A DNA stretch of 64,000 nt from Mesorhizobium sp. WSM3860. GTDB taxonomy: Bacteria; Pseudomonadota; Alphaproteobacteria; Rhizobiales; Rhizobiaceae. Every line of letters starts with the position of its first letter. Within the stretch, counting starts at the first letter, position 1. The position numbers were made by a program, and so were the translations under genes. The notes below the pieces were generated by a model that had not been told where the DNA came from, did not search any database, and saw only the letters and a program-made list of their open reading frames with translations. Below, in pieces: positions 42,332 to 51,351 of the stretch. The stretch lies in contig NZ_NSGF01000001.1 of assembly GCF_002294995.1 (NCBI RefSeq), forward strand, positions 434,001 to 498,000, in the 5' to 3' direction.

Positions 42332-43204
42332 TCAGATGACCGGGAAGCCCGGGTGGCGCGGCGGCGGCTCCTGGCCGAAATATTCCTTGAAGGCGGCGTC
42401 GTAGAGCGCAGTCTCATGGCCGAACATGGCGATGGTGAAGGTCTGGTTGACATAGGTCAGCCAGTCGAGGTCGCCCTGCCTGACGGCCGCGCCGTAAAGC
42501 ATCGAATACCAGCTCTTGCCGGCGTCGAAATATTTGTCCGGGTTGCGCGAGGCGAGCCAGCGGACGGTGGAGAGGTCGACCGCGGCGGCGTCGACGCGCT
42601 TCGATTCCAGCGCCTGCAGCACGTTGGCCTGGGTGTCGATCTGCATCACCTGCGCCTGCGGCAGGGCAAAGTGTACCGAGTTATCGGCATCGACATTCTG
42701 CAGGATCGAGATGCGCGTGGCGGAGCCGTTCGCCAGCAGCTTGTCGAAGGTCTTGTTCTCGGAGCCGGGCAGCGTCAGCAGCGCGACGCCTTCGACATAA
42801 TAGGGGCGCGAGAAGTGGATCAACTGCGAGCGCTGCGCCGTCATGGTCATGAACTGAATAGTGATGTCAACCTTGTTGGTGGTGACGTTCGGAATGCGCT
42901 GCGCCGGATCCTGCATGACGAATTCGACCTTGGTCGGATCGTCGAAAAGGCCCTTGGCGAGGATGCGGCCCATGGTGATGTCCATGCCGACCAGCTCGCC
43001 GGCATCGTTCTCGAAATGCCACGGCGCATTGGTGCTGCCGGTGCCGACGATCAGCTTGCCGCGATCGAGCGCGGTGCGCAGCACGCTATCGGCTGCAGCT
43101 TGCGCGGCGGCCTTCTCGGCGCTGACCGCGGTGAGCGCACCGGCGGTGGCAAGTCCGGCCATTCCCAGTTTCAGAAAATCACGTCTTCCGGATGTGTCGT
43201 TCAC
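42332..43204 (-). CDS. Polar amino-acid ABC transporter substrate-binding protein (Tat signal)
   Basis: 290-residue periplasmic binding protein of the SBP_bac_3 family. The start is taken as GTG at 43204 because AAAGGAGGT ends five bases upstream. This gives an N-terminus with a twin-arginine motif (SGRRDFLKLG) followed by a hydrophobic stretch ending EKAAAQ, so Tat export is likely. The core has LIVGTGSTNAPWHFENDAGELVGMD and TNKVDITIQFMTMTAQRSQ. Unlike many homologues it lacks an obvious lipobox. The ligand is presumably the amino acid handled by the SelA-like enzyme and RidA. It is transcribed divergently from the IclR regulator. Confidence 0.9.
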   Translation of the reverse strand: MNDTSGRRDFLKLGMAGLATAGALTAVSAEKAAAQAAADSVLRTALDRGKLIVGTGSTNAPWHFENDAGELVGMDITMGRILAKGLFDDPTKVEFVMQDPAQRIPNVTTNKVDITIQFMTMTAQRSQLIHFSRPYYVEGVALLTLPGSENKTFDKLLANGSATRISILQNVDADNSVHFALPQAQVMQIDTQANVLQALESKRVDAAAVDLSTVRWLASRNPDKYFDAGKSWYSMLYGAAVRQGDLDWLTYVNQTFTIAMFGHETALYDAAFKEYFGQEPPPRHPGFPVI

Positions 43205-43266
43205 GGCGACCTCCTTTGGTGTGGTGTTCCCCATGAATACACGCGTCAGCAATCGACAAAACGATT

Positions 43267-43308
43267 GTCTCTTACAAGAGACGTATGTATCCTGTACAAG
43301 ACAGATAC
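43267..43308. promoter_or_regulatory. Candidate IclR operator: two dyads sharing TACAAGA
   Basis: GTCTCTTACAAGAGAC (43267-43282) is a perfect palindrome with seven-base arms. Four bases later GTATCCTGTACAAGACAGATAC is a second dyad (43287-43308, outer arms GTAT/ATAC, inner CTGT/ACAG). Both contain TACAAGA. They lie between the divergent binding-protein and IclR genes, 19 bases before the IclR start. This arrangement suits binding by a tetrameric IclR regulator and autoregulation. Confidence 0.65.
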
Positions 43309-43326
43309 TAACACCGGGAATCGACA

Positions 43327-44127
43327 ATGCAAGATGGCGAAGCACTGACCGAGTGGCAGGCCGCAAGTTCGGACGAAGAGAGGCCTGCGAACTCTCGCGA
43401 GAAGGGTCTCAACCGCGCGCTGCACATTCTGGAGTTCCTGCATGCCACGCAGCGCGCGATCGGCATCGGCGAGCTGGCCAAGGGACTCAACGCCCCCCGC
43501 TCGACGACCTACACGCTGGTGCGCGAGCTGGTCGGTGCCGGTCTCCTGGAGATGGCCGGCGACGGCAACCGCGTCTATTTCGGCAAGAAGCTTTACCTCT
43601 ACGGAATGGCCTATATGCGCGGAAACGACCTGCTCAGGCGCGGGCGGCAGGAGGTCGACACGCTGTCGCGCGAGACGGGCGAGACCTCGGAGCTGTGCAT
43701 GCTGCAGAGCGGCCGCTACACGATCGTCCATTCGAGCCCGGGCACCAGGCCGTTCCGCATCAGTTCGGCCACCGGCCTGCAGATCCCGCTGCCGTGGACC
43801 GCGTCGGGCCGGCTGCTGCTCGCCGGCCTGGACCGCAACCGGATCGAGGCGATGATCTCGCGGGACGACCTCGTGCTGCCGGACGGCCGCAAGATCGACC
43901 TCGACGACTTCATCGACGACATCGCAAAAGCCCGCGTCACCGGCTATTGCGTGACGTCGGGCCTTGTCGACGCCTACACCAAATGCCTGGCTGCGCCGGT
44001 CTTTTCAGCGCCGGGGAAGATTGAGGCGACGATGTGCCTGGTGGTTCCGATCGACACGTCGGACGAACGGACAGGCGAACTGGTCGCGCTGCTGCGTGAC
44101 CGCGCCGCGCGGCTTTCGATCCCGTAG
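43327..44127 (+). CDS. IclR family transcriptional regulator
   Basis: 266-residue IclR regulator. A winged helix-turn-helix is at residues 25-85 (LNRALHILEFLHATQRAIGIGELAKGL, then STTYTLVRELVGAGLLE), and the effector-binding GAF-like domain is C-terminal (TSELCMLQSGRYTIVH, LPWTASGRLLLAGL). It is likely to control the divergent ABC/RidA/SelA-like operon through the dyads in the shared upstream region. The effector is unknown. Confidence 0.92.
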   Translation: MQDGEALTEWQAASSDEERPANSREKGLNRALHILEFLHATQRAIGIGELAKGLNAPRSTTYTLVRELVGAGLLEMAGDGNRVYFGKKLYLYGMAYMRGNDLLRRGRQEVDTLSRETGETSELCMLQSGRYTIVHSSPGTRPFRISSATGLQIPLPWTASGRLLLAGLDRNRIEAMISRDDLVLPDGRKIDLDDFIDDIAKARVTGYCVTSGLVDAYTKCLAAPVFSAPGKIEATMCLVVPIDTSDERTGELVALLRDRAARLSIP

Positions 44128-44152
44128 CCGCCGAGCGAAGGAGGCTGCCGGG

Positions 44153-44356
44153 TCAGGCGATGATGTCGGGGATGATGCGGTCTTCCAGCGCCATCAGCCG
44201 GTCCTTCAGCATCAGCTTCTTCTTCTTCATGCGCTGGATCTGCAGCGGGTCGCAACCCATGGCGATCATCGCATTGATGGCGGCGTCGAAATCGGCGTGT
44301 TCCTGTTTGAGCCGGGAATATTCGAGGCGTATCTCAGCCTGTTCCTGTTCGGACAT
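44153..44356 (-). CDS. YdcH family protein (DUF465)
   Basis: 67-residue, mostly helical charged protein of the DUF465/YdcH family. The pattern LKQEHADFDAAINAMI and DPLQIQRMKKKKLMLKDRLMALE is diagnostic and predicts a coiled coil. Function unknown. A second, distinct DUF465 gene starts 235 bases away on the opposite strand. Confidence 0.9.
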   Translation of the reverse strand: MSEQEQAEIRLEYSRLKQEHADFDAAINAMIAMGCDPLQIQRMKKKKLMLKDRLMALEDRIIPDIIA

Positions 44357-44591
44357 TATCTACCGTCTGCGTATGCGTCGCCCGGGGATGGGCCTTTGGG
44401 CGGGGCCGGTTGGGTTTGTGACCGGCGCGCCGCTGATATCACATTTCACATTGTCGTGGAATGCTACCACGCGGCATTCGACATCGAGATTGGTTGGTGG
44501 CAAACTGTCATCGTGCCGTCACAGTAGCGACCTGCGGTGGACGTGCCTGAGACGGCTGCAATCGAGGAATCCATGAAAGGGAGAACCAATC

Positions 44592-44771
44592 ATGTCTCTT
44601 GCATCCCATCTTGATGAGCTGCAGCGGAAGCACGGCGACATCGAGCGTGAGCTTATCGACGCGATGAATCATCCTTCGGTAGACGACCTCGAGATCGCCA
44701 CTCTCAAGCGGCGCAAGCTGGCAATCAAGGACGAGATTGAAAAGCTGAAGGCGAAACCGACGGCACACTGA
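44592..44771 (+). CDS. YdcH family protein (DUF465), second copy
   Basis: 59-residue helical protein beginning MSLASHLDELQRKHGDIERE and continuing DDLEIATLKRRKLAIKDEIEKLK, a DUF465 pattern. GGGAG lies nine bases upstream of the start. It is divergent from the first DUF465 gene; the two share limited identity, so this is an old duplication. A dyad (GAATGC/GCATTC, about 44459-44479) lies in the shared upstream region. Function unknown. Confidence 0.9.
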   Translation: MSLASHLDELQRKHGDIERELIDAMNHPSVDDLEIATLKRRKLAIKDEIEKLKAKPTAH

Positions 44772-45011
44772 AACTCCTCTAGGCAACATCACCGCACCCG
44801 TCGTGGTGCAACCCAACCGGTGGCAAGAATGCCGCCGGTCTGGTGAGTTTACGCTGAAATTCCCAGACCCTTCCCGGAGTGCAACCGCAGCCCGATGTGG
44901 GCTGCTGAACCCTACGGCCGCCAACCAAGCGCAGCCGATTTGCGGAGCGTGGCTTTCACTGGCCATTGACAAGCCATCTTTGCTCCGCCACCTCATGCCC
45001 GGAACTTCCAG

Positions 45012-46277
45012 ATGAAGGCGGCCGGCATGACCGGATATTTTTCTTCTCCTTTCCCGCGCCGCGCATCGGTCGGCGTCGATGTCGGCGGTGTGATGGTCGG
45101 CGGCGGCGCGCCCGTCGTCGTGCAGTCGATGACCAACACCGACACCGCCGACATCGATCAAACCGTTGCCCAGGTGGCGGCGCTGCATCGCGCCGGCTCG
45201 GAGATCGTGCGCATCACCGTCGACCGCGACGAGAGCGCCGCCGCTGTGCCGCGCATCCGGGAGAGGCTGGCGCGGCTCGGCGTCAACGTGCCGCTGGTCG
45301 GCGACTTCCACTATATCGGCCACAAGCTGCTCGCCGATCACCCGGATTGCGCCGAGGCGCTGGCGAAATACCGCATCAACCCCGGCAATGTCGGCTTCAA
45401 GGAAAAGAAAGACCGCCAGTTCGGGGCGATCGTCGAGATGGCGATCAAATACGACAAGCCGGTGCGCATCGGCGTCAACTGGGGCTCGCTCGACCAGGAG
45501 CTCTTGACCCGGCTGATGGACGAGAACCAGGCCCAGGGCTCGCCGCTCACCGCCCAGGAAGTCACTCGCGAGGCGATCGTGCAGTCTGCGATCCTGTCGG
45601 CCGAGATGGCGGAAGAGGTCGGGCTTGGCCGCGACAAGATCATTCTGTCGGCCAAGGTCAGCGGCGTCCAGGACCTGGTCGCCGTCTATACCGAGCTTGC
45701 GACCCGCTCCAACCATGCGCTGCATCTCGGCCTGACCGAGGCCGGCATGGGCACGAAGGGCATCGTCGCTTCCTCCGCTGCCATGGGCATTCTTCTACAG
45801 CAGGGCATCGGCGACACGATCCGCATCTCGCTGACGCCCGAACCGAACGGCGACCGCACGCGCGAGGTGCAGGTGTCGCAGGAGCTTTTGCAGACGATGG
45901 GCTTCCGGCAGTTCGTGCCGATCGTCGCGGCCTGCCCCGGCTGCGGCCGCACGACCTGCACCGTCTTCCAGGAGCTGGCCCAGAGCATCCAGGCCGACAT
46001 CCGCAAGAACATGCCGGTGTGGCGCGAGAAATATCCGGGTGTCGAGAACCTCAAGGTCGCGGTGATGGGCTGTATCGTTAACGGCCCCGGCGAATCCAAG
46101 CATGCCGATATCGGCATATCTTTGCCCGGAACCGGCGAGACGCCGACGGCGCCGGTGTTCATCGACGGCAAGAAGGCGGCGACGCTGCGTGGCCCCTCGA
46201 TCGCGCAGGACTTCGAAAAGATGGTCGCCGACTATATCGAGCAGCGGTACGGACACGGCAAAGCCGCCGCGGAATGA
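45012..46277 (+). CDS. ispG: Flavodoxin-dependent (E)-4-hydroxy-3-methylbut-2-enyl-diphosphate synthase
   Basis: 421-residue 4Fe-4S enzyme (GcpE) of the non-mevalonate isoprenoid pathway, converting MEcPP to HMBPP. The N-terminal TIM barrel shows [17 protein letters not shown]. The cluster ligands are in [10 protein letters not shown], and [10 protein letters not shown] lies near the C-terminus. The start is either ATG at 45012 or at 45027; the latter has GAAGG upstream. A lytic transglycosylase gene follows three bases after the stop. The pathway connects to the farnesyl-diphosphate synthase at 60-61 kb. Confidence 0.97.
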   Translation: MKAAGMTGYFSSPFPRRASVGVDVGGVMVGGGAPVVVQSMTNTDTADIDQTVAQVAALHRAGSEIVRITVDRDESAAAVPRIRERLARLGVNVPLVGDFHYIGHKLLADHPDCAEALAKYRINPGNVGFKEKKDRQFGAIVEMAIKYDKPVRIGVNWGSLDQELLTRLMDENQAQGSPLTAQEVTREAIVQSAILSAEMAEEVGLGRDKIILSAKVSGVQDLVAVYTELATRSNHALHLGLTEAGMGTKGIVASSAAMGILLQQGIGDTIRISLTPEPNGDRTREVQVSQELLQTMGFRQFVPIVAACPGCGRTTCTVFQELAQSIQADIRKNMPVWREKYPGVENLKVAVMGCIVNGPGESKHADIGISLPGTGETPTAPVFIDGKKAATLRGPSIAQDFEKMVADYIEQRYGHGKAAAE

Positions 46278-46280
46278 GCC

Positions 46281-47141
46281 ATGCAGCGCTTGCTCAGGAC
46301 GGCACTGATCCTGATTTGCGCGCTGATCCCTGCCGGTCAGGCATTCGCCGATCCGCCGCAGTCGCGATCGGCCGCAAAACGGCTGATCAATCGCGTCTGT
46401 GACCTGATCGAGACCCAGGCCGAGCAAAATGGCCTGCCCAAGGATTTCTTCGCCCGGCTGATCTGGAAGGAGAGCCGCTTCGATCCCAATGCGGTGAGCC
46501 CCGTGGGCGCCGAAGGCATCGCGCAGTTCATGCCGGGCACGGCCAAGCTGCGCGGGCTTGCCGATCCCTTCGACATCGGACAGGCCATTCCAGCTTCAGC
46601 GAGATATCTTGCCGAGATGAAGGCGGGCTACGGCAATCTCGGCTTGGCGGCGGCCGCCTACAATGCGGGCGAGAACCGAGTGTCGCGCTGGCTCTCCTCC
46701 GGCGGCTTCCTGCCGATGGAGACCGAGAGTTATGTCTTCGACGTCATGGGCGAGTCGGTCGATAAATTTTCCGACACGGCTTACGCCGGCACGATCCAGC
46801 CGCTCGATCCGAAGACCAGTTTCGCGGTCGCCTGTCGCAGGCTGCCGGTCATCATGTCGCGGACGGTCGCCATGGCCTCGATCAACGTCAAGCCGTGGGG
46901 CGTCCAGGTGGCCGGCAATTTCCGCCGCTCCGCCGCGATCAGCCAGTGGCTGAGGGTTCGTGGCCGGTTCCCTTCCCTGCTCGCCAGCCATGATCCTGTG
47001 GTCAGCCGCGTGCGCACGCCGATCGGCCGGCGCGGCATCTATGCGGTCAGGATCGGCGCCGACTCGCGCGCCGAGGCCAACGGCATCTGCAATAAGCTGC
47101 AAAGCGTCGGCGGGGCGTGCCTGGTTATGCGAAACCGATAG
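46281..47141 (+). CDS. Lytic transglycosylase with C-terminal SPOR-like region
   Basis: 286-residue periplasmic peptidoglycan lytic transglycosylase. The signal peptide is about 23 residues (ending GQAFA). The SLT domain spans about residues 45-160, with the catalytic Glu in WKESRFDPNAVS, then GIAQFMPGTAKLRG and AAAYNAGENRV. The last 45 residues (RGIYAVRIGADSRAEANGIC) resemble a SPOR-type domain that binds denuded glycan, which would target it to division sites. It starts three bases after ispG, suggesting co-transcription, and converges with the histidine kinase gene. Confidence 0.92.
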   Translation: MQRLLRTALILICALIPAGQAFADPPQSRSAAKRLINRVCDLIETQAEQNGLPKDFFARLIWKESRFDPNAVSPVGAEGIAQFMPGTAKLRGLADPFDIGQAIPASARYLAEMKAGYGNLGLAAAAYNAGENRVSRWLSSGGFLPMETESYVFDVMGESVDKFSDTAYAGTIQPLDPKTSFAVACRRLPVIMSRTVAMASINVKPWGVQVAGNFRRSAAISQWLRVRGRFPSLLASHDPVVSRVRTPIGRRGIYAVRIGADSRAEANGICNKLQSVGGACLVMRNR

Positions 47142-47142
47142 C

Positions 47143-49473
47143 TCAGGCCGTCTTCGCCGTCACCGTCTCGCTCAGCCAGGTGCCGATCTTGGCGCCGAGA
47201 CGGTCGGGGGAGACCGGCTTCGGCAGGTAGTCGTCCATGCCGGCCTCAATACATTTTTCGCGGTCGCCCTTCAGCGCATGCGCGGTGACGCCAATGATCG
47301 GCGTATGGCTGCCGTTCTGTCCTTCAATGGCGCGGATGGCACGCGTCGCCTCGTAACCGTTCATCTCCGGCATGGAGACGTCCATCAGCACCAGCCGCGG
47401 GCGCAGCGAGCGGTACATCTCGACCGCGGTGCGGCCGTTGCCGGCAATGCGGTAGCTGAGACCGAGGCCATTGAGAATCTGGCCGAAGACCAATTGGTTC
47501 ACGTCATTGTCCTCGGCGATCAGGATATCGATCGGACCGCTCGGCGCCACCGCCGATTCGAGCGCCGCTGGGACCGGCACGGCTGGACCGCGGATGACGG
47601 TGAAGGCCGGCGGAGACTGGACGACGACCGGATCGCGCACGAAATGCGCCTTGCCGCCTTGCGTGCGCGCCTTCTGGATGGCGGAGATCACGGTGCCGAG
47701 CAGCACCGCCGAACGCGCCGGCTTGGTGAGATGCGCGACGATGCCGAAATCGATCACCAATCGGCCGAAATCGACCTGGTCGACCGAGGTGAGCAGCACG
47801 ACCGGAATGGAGGAAAGGCGGCTATCGGCGGCAATCGCCTTGGCGACATCGGCGCCGTTCATGCCGGGCATCTGGTAGTCAAGGATGATACAGTCTACCG
47901 AAGCGCCGAGCTGGCAGGCGCGGTCGAGAAAGGCGAGGCCGACGGCGCCGCTTTCGGCCGCGGCGCAGTCGAAGCTCCAGCTGCGCAGCTGCTCGAGCAA
48001 GATCTCGCGATTGACCGGATTGTCGTCGATGACCAGGACGCGGGCGCCGGTGACGTCGACCGGCACGATCTCGTCGCGCGCTTCCTGCTTGTGCATCGGC
48101 AGCGGTACGGCGAACCAGAAGACCGAGCCGCGGCCGATCTCGCTTTCAACGCCGATCTTGCCGCCCATCAGGTCGACAAGGCGGGCGGAGATGGCAAGGC
48201 CGAGCCCGGTGCCTTCGTGACGACGGGTGGACGAGCCGTCGACCTGGGCGAATTTCTCGAACACGCTCTGCAGCTTCTCGGCGGGGATGCCGATGCCGGT
48301 GTCCTCGACGCGGACCTTGAGCTGGACGGTCCCGTCAACCACATCGCCGCCGACATCGATCAGCACATGCCCCTTCTCGGTGAACTTCACCGCGTTGCCG
48401 AGCAGGTTGGTAACGATCTGGCGGAAACGGCCGGCGTCGCCGACGACGAAGCCAGGCAGGCGCGGGTCGACGCGCACGATGAGCTCGAGGTTCTTTTCGG
48501 CAACGCGGGCCGAGACCAGCGTGGCCACGTCCTCGACCGCTTCGGCCAGGCGGAACGGGGCGGGGTCGAGCGTCAGCTGACCGGCATTGATCTTCGAGAA
48601 ATCGAGAATGTCGTTGATGATGGTGAGCAGCGCGTTGCCGGATTTGACGATGACGTCGGTGAAGGTCTTCTGGCGCGGCGTCAGCTCGGTCTTGGCGAGA
48701 AGCTCGGCCATACCGAGCACGCCGTTCATCGGCGTGCGGATCTCATGGCTCATATTGGCGAGGAATTCCGACTTGGCCCGGTCGGCCGCCTCCGCCTTGA
48801 ACAACGATGCGGCGGTTTCGGCGAAGGCGCGGCGGATCGCGTTCTCCATCGGCCGGAAGATCAGAACCGCGGCGATGGCGATGACGGCGATCAGCAGGCC
48901 GCTTGCCCATAAGAGCAGCCGGTCGCTGGCGTCGTCGGCGAGGCGGCGCTCGTCATCGAGCGCGGTGCGCACGCGCACCAGCATCGGCTGGGCGAAAAGA
49001 TCGTTTTGGTTGCGGATCTCGCGGTAGCTCCATTCGTCCACTGTCTGGGCCACCGACATCAGGTTGAAGTTGCGCACCATGTCGCGCGCCGACCAGAACA
49101 GATCGCCGTTCACCGAAGCGGATTCGAGCGCGTTGAGCGTATTCTTCGACAGGCGTGGCCTGATTGCCGCGAGCTGCGCGTTCAGGATTTCGATCTCGCC
49201 CATCAGCCGTTCGGAATGGCCGCGCGCGGCTGCGGTCAGCCCATCGCGGGTTTCGGCCCGCCAGGCCGTTCCGGTCGTCTCGGCGAAATTGGTGGCGTTG
49301 CGCAGGTCGCGCGAGAAGATGACGAAATTGGCGCTTAAGGCATCGACTTCGTGGCGGTATGAGTTCACACGGTTGAGCGCGAACATGATGGCCGCCGAGG
49401 CCAGCGCAAAGACGAGCAATCCCGAAATATAGCGGACCCGGATCGACCGGATGAAGGAGGAATACTCCGGCAT
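47143..49473 (-). CDS. Hybrid sensor histidine kinase with two receiver domains
   Basis: About 776 residues, membrane-bound. The first membrane helix is at about 14-34, a helical periplasmic sensor follows to about 185, and the second helix is at about 186-206. HisKA has His243 in [14 protein letters not shown]. The HATPase domain has the N-box [21 protein letters not shown] and the G2 box GTGLGLA. Receiver 1 has VLVIDDN and the phosphoacceptor Asp532 in [12 protein letters not shown]. Receiver 2 has LIAEDN and Asp698 in [12 protein letters not shown]. No Hpt domain follows, so phosphotransfer must go to a separate protein. The start is ATG 49473; an upstream TTG is less likely. The signal and the output partner are unknown. 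Confidence 0.93.
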   Translation of the reverse strand: MPEYSSFIRSIRVRYISGLLVFALASAAIMFALNRVNSYRHEVDALSANFVIFSRDLRNATNFAETTGTAWRAETRDGLTAAARGHSERLMGEIEILNAQLAAIRPRLSKNTLNALESASVNGDLFWSARDMVRNFNLMSVAQTVDEWSYREIRNQNDLFAQPMLVRVRTALDDERRLADDASDRLLLWASGLLIAVIAIAAVLIFRPMENAIRRAFAETAASLFKAEAADRAKSEFLANMSHEIRTPMNGVLGMAELLAKTELTPRQKTFTDVIVKSGNALLTIINDILDFSKINAGQLTLDPAPFRLAEAVEDVATLVSARVAEKNLELIVRVDPRLPGFVVGDAGRFRQIVTNLLGNAVKFTEKGHVLIDVGGDVVDGTVQLKVRVEDTGIGIPAEKLQSVFEKFAQVDGSSTRRHEGTGLGLAISARLVDLMGGKIGVESEIGRGSVFWFAVPLPMHKQEARDEIVPVDVTGARVLVIDDNPVNREILLEQLRSWSFDCAAAESGAVGLAFLDRACQLGASVDCIILDYQMPGMNGADVAKAIAADSRLSSIPVVLLTSVDQVDFGRLVIDFGIVAHLTKPARSAVLLGTVISAIQKARTQGGKAHFVRDPVVVQSPPAFTVIRGPAVPVPAALESAVAPSGPIDILIAEDNDVNQLVFGQILNGLGLSYRIAGNGRTAVEMYRSLRPRLVLMDVSMPEMNGYEATRAIRAIEGQNGSHTPIIGVTAHALKGDREKCIEAGMDDYLPKPVSPDRLGAKIGTWLSETVTAKTA

Positions 49474-49598
49474 GCGCAACCCCAACCCAAACGCACAATT
49501 TTAACGGTCGGGATTACGCTTGATTTACATTAAGATTTCGTTGGTGCGGCTGCCTGTCTTGCCTGAGCATTTAGGGCTCAGGGGCAGATTTAAGCACG

Positions 49599-49940
49599 TC
49601 AATCCGTCGACAGCGGAAACTCGTTTGCGATGGTGACGTGGTGGTGAATGCGGCCCTCGAAATATTTGCCCAGGACAGCCTCGGTCGCTGCCCGCGATTC
49701 GGCGCGGACGGGGCTGGCAAGAGCCGCATCGACCGCGGCCATGTCGCGATAGTTGATTGCCAGGATCATCGGGAATTCCGGCGCGCCGTCGTCTCGTTTC
49801 TCGGCGAAGCTGACCCGCACGTCGAGCGCTCCGGGGAATGCCTTCCATTTCGGCAGGATGGTTCTGATCACATCCTCGCGGAAGGCTTCGGTCTGGCCGT
49901 CCTTCACCTTGCCTTCAAACAGCGCATAGCGTGTGATCAT
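49599..49940 (-). CDS. Dabb-type (stress-responsive alpha/beta barrel) protein
   Basis: 113-residue small protein with the ferredoxin-like Dabb pattern: ITRYALFEGKVKDGQTEAFRE, then FPGALDVRVSFAEKRDDGAPEFPMILAI and later RIHHHVTIANEFPL. Family members include small isomerases or monooxygenase-like proteins. Its start overlaps the stop of the dehydrogenase gene (ATGA), so it is the last gene of the SDR-gntK-dehydrogenase operon in the aldonate island. Its role there is unknown, possibly acting on a sugar-acid intermediate. Confidence 0.85.
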   Translation of the reverse strand: MITRYALFEGKVKDGQTEAFREDVIRTILPKWKAFPGALDVRVSFAEKRDDGAPEFPMILAINYRDMAAVDAALASPVRAESRAATEAVLGKYFEGRIHHHVTIANEFPLSTD

Positions 49941-50824
49941 GCTCCGGGCTCCTCGTCCTTGCGTTGGAAAAATTCCATCAATGCGGCCTGGTCCTCGCCA
50001 CCCAGTCCGGCGGCCGTCAACAGCCGGTGCACTTCGGCGCAGAGGGCCGTCAGCGGCATTGCGGTGTGCGTGCGCCGCGCCAGGTCCTGCGCGGCGTTGA
50101 GATCCTTGACCATGTTGTCGATGCGGCCGGTTCGGCGGTAGTCGAGGGTCGCGAAGCGCGGCAGGTATTCCTGCAAGATGGCGCTGTCGGCGCGGCCGCC
50201 CTTCAGCGCCTGCGGGATTTTGAGCGCGTCGACGCCGGCGTCGAGCGCCAGCCTGGTTGCTTCCGCCACGGCCATGAAGTTCAGGGCGCATAAAACCTGG
50301 TTGATCAGCTTGGTCGTCTGGCCAGCGCCGGCCGGACCCATATGAGTGTAGTTGGCCGCCACGTCACGCAGGACGTTGTGGGCATCCTCGACATCCTGCT
50401 CCTCGCCTCCGGCCATCAGCGTCAACTCGCCGACGAGCGCCTTCGGCGCGCCGCCGGACAGCGGACTGTCGACCCAGCGCAGACCCTTCTCGCGGGCCTC
50501 GGCTGCGAGCTGCCGGGTCGCGTCGGGATCGATCGACGACATGTCGATGATCAGCGTGCCGGGCTTTGCCCCTGCCGCGACGCCGGCCTCGCCCAAGACA
50601 GCACGACGGACGATCGGCGCCGAATTGAGGCTGAGAATGACGTAGTCGGCCACGGCTGCGGCCTCGGCGGCGCTGGGTGCTGCGCTGGCGCCCTTAACGA
50701 CCAGTGCCTCCACCTTGGCCTTGTCAGGATCGAAGACATGGAGGCGATTGCCGGTGGCGAGCAGGCGCTCGCCGATCGCTCCGCCCATGGCGCCGGCGCC
50801 GATCAGCGCGACTAAGTTGGTCAT
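49937..50824 (-). CDS. 3-hydroxyisobutyrate-dehydrogenase-family oxidoreductase
   Basis: 295-residue beta-hydroxyacid dehydrogenase. The NAD(P) motif is LIGAGAMGGAIGERL, the substrate motif is VDSPLSGGAPKA and the catalytic Lys is in GAGQTTKLINQVLC. The closest characterised relatives by motif are tartronate semialdehyde reductases and L-threonate dehydrogenases, so a sugar-acid substrate fits its place between gluconokinase and the Dabb gene. It overlaps both neighbours by four bases. Exact substrate uncertain. Confidence 0.88.
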   Translation of the reverse strand: MTNLVALIGAGAMGGAIGERLLATGNRLHVFDPDKAKVEALVVKGASAAPSAAEAAAVADYVILSLNSAPIVRRAVLGEAGVAAGAKPGTLIIDMSSIDPDATRQLAAEAREKGLRWVDSPLSGGAPKALVGELTLMAGGEEQDVEDAHNVLRDVAANYTHMGPAGAGQTTKLINQVLCALNFMAVAEATRLALDAGVDALKIPQALKGGRADSAILQEYLPRFATLDYRRTGRIDNMVKDLNAAQDLARRTHTAMPLTALCAEVHRLLTAAGLGGEDQAALMEFFQRKDEEPGA

Positions 50825-51351
50825 GACTGTCGCTCCTCCAATCTTGTCGTTATGTCCGCAACGATATTGTGTAGCGGCGCGTCGATCGCCACCGCGATCG
50901 CATTCTCGTCCTCGCCTGGCACTTCCAGCGTCGCGAACTGGCTGTCGAGCAGGCTAGTCGGCATGAAATGGCCGGTGCGCTCGCGCATGCGCCGGGAAAT
51001 CAGTTCACGCGACCCATCGAGATAGATGAACAGCACCGGCGCGCGGGCCTGTTCGGTGATGAAATCGCGATAGGCGCGCTTCAGCGCCGAGCAGGCGACG
51101 ATGACCGGCGCGCTGGTCTGCCTCAGCGTTTCGCCGACTTTCGCAAGCCACGGCCATCTGTCGGCGTCGTCAAGCGGAATGCCTGAGCTCATCTTGGCGA
51201 TGTTGGCCTTGGGGTGCAGCTTGTCGCCATCCACATACGTCGCGTGGACCGCACGGGCCAGCGCCTCGCCGACCGTGGTCTTGCCCGAACCGGTGACGCC
51301 CATGACGACCATGCGCGGCGGCAGGTCAGATCGAAGCTGTGATGCCGCCAT
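50821..51351 (-). CDS. gntK: Gluconokinase
   Basis: About 176 residues. This P-loop kinase phosphorylates gluconate to 6-phosphogluconate for the Entner-Doudoroff or pentose phosphate route. Walker A is MGVTGSGKTTVG, followed by VDGDKLHPKANIAKMSSGIPLDDADRWPW, which is diagnostic of GntK, then VACSALKRAYRDF. The start is taken at 51351, overlapping the upstream gene by 26 bases; ATG 51312 just before the P-loop is an alternative that avoids overlap. It is the second gene of the operon begun by the gluconate 5-dehydrogenase. Confidence 0.93.
   Translation of the reverse strand: MAASQLRSDLPPRMVVMGVTGSGKTTVGEALARAVHATYVDGDKLHPKANIAKMSSGIPLDDADRWPWLAKVGETLRQTSAPVIVACSALKRAYRDFITEQARAPVLFIYLDGSRELISRRMRERTGHFMPTSLLDSQFATLEVPGEDENAIAVAIDAPLHNIVADITTRLEERQS

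Noticed and set aside
41405..43348. Open frame of 647 codons on the plus strand
   Set aside because: Antisense to the permease and binding-protein genes; no domain can be recognised in the translation.
46960..48912. Open frame of 650 codons on the plus strand
   Set aside because: Antisense to the hybrid histidine kinase, which has all its kinase and receiver motifs intact.
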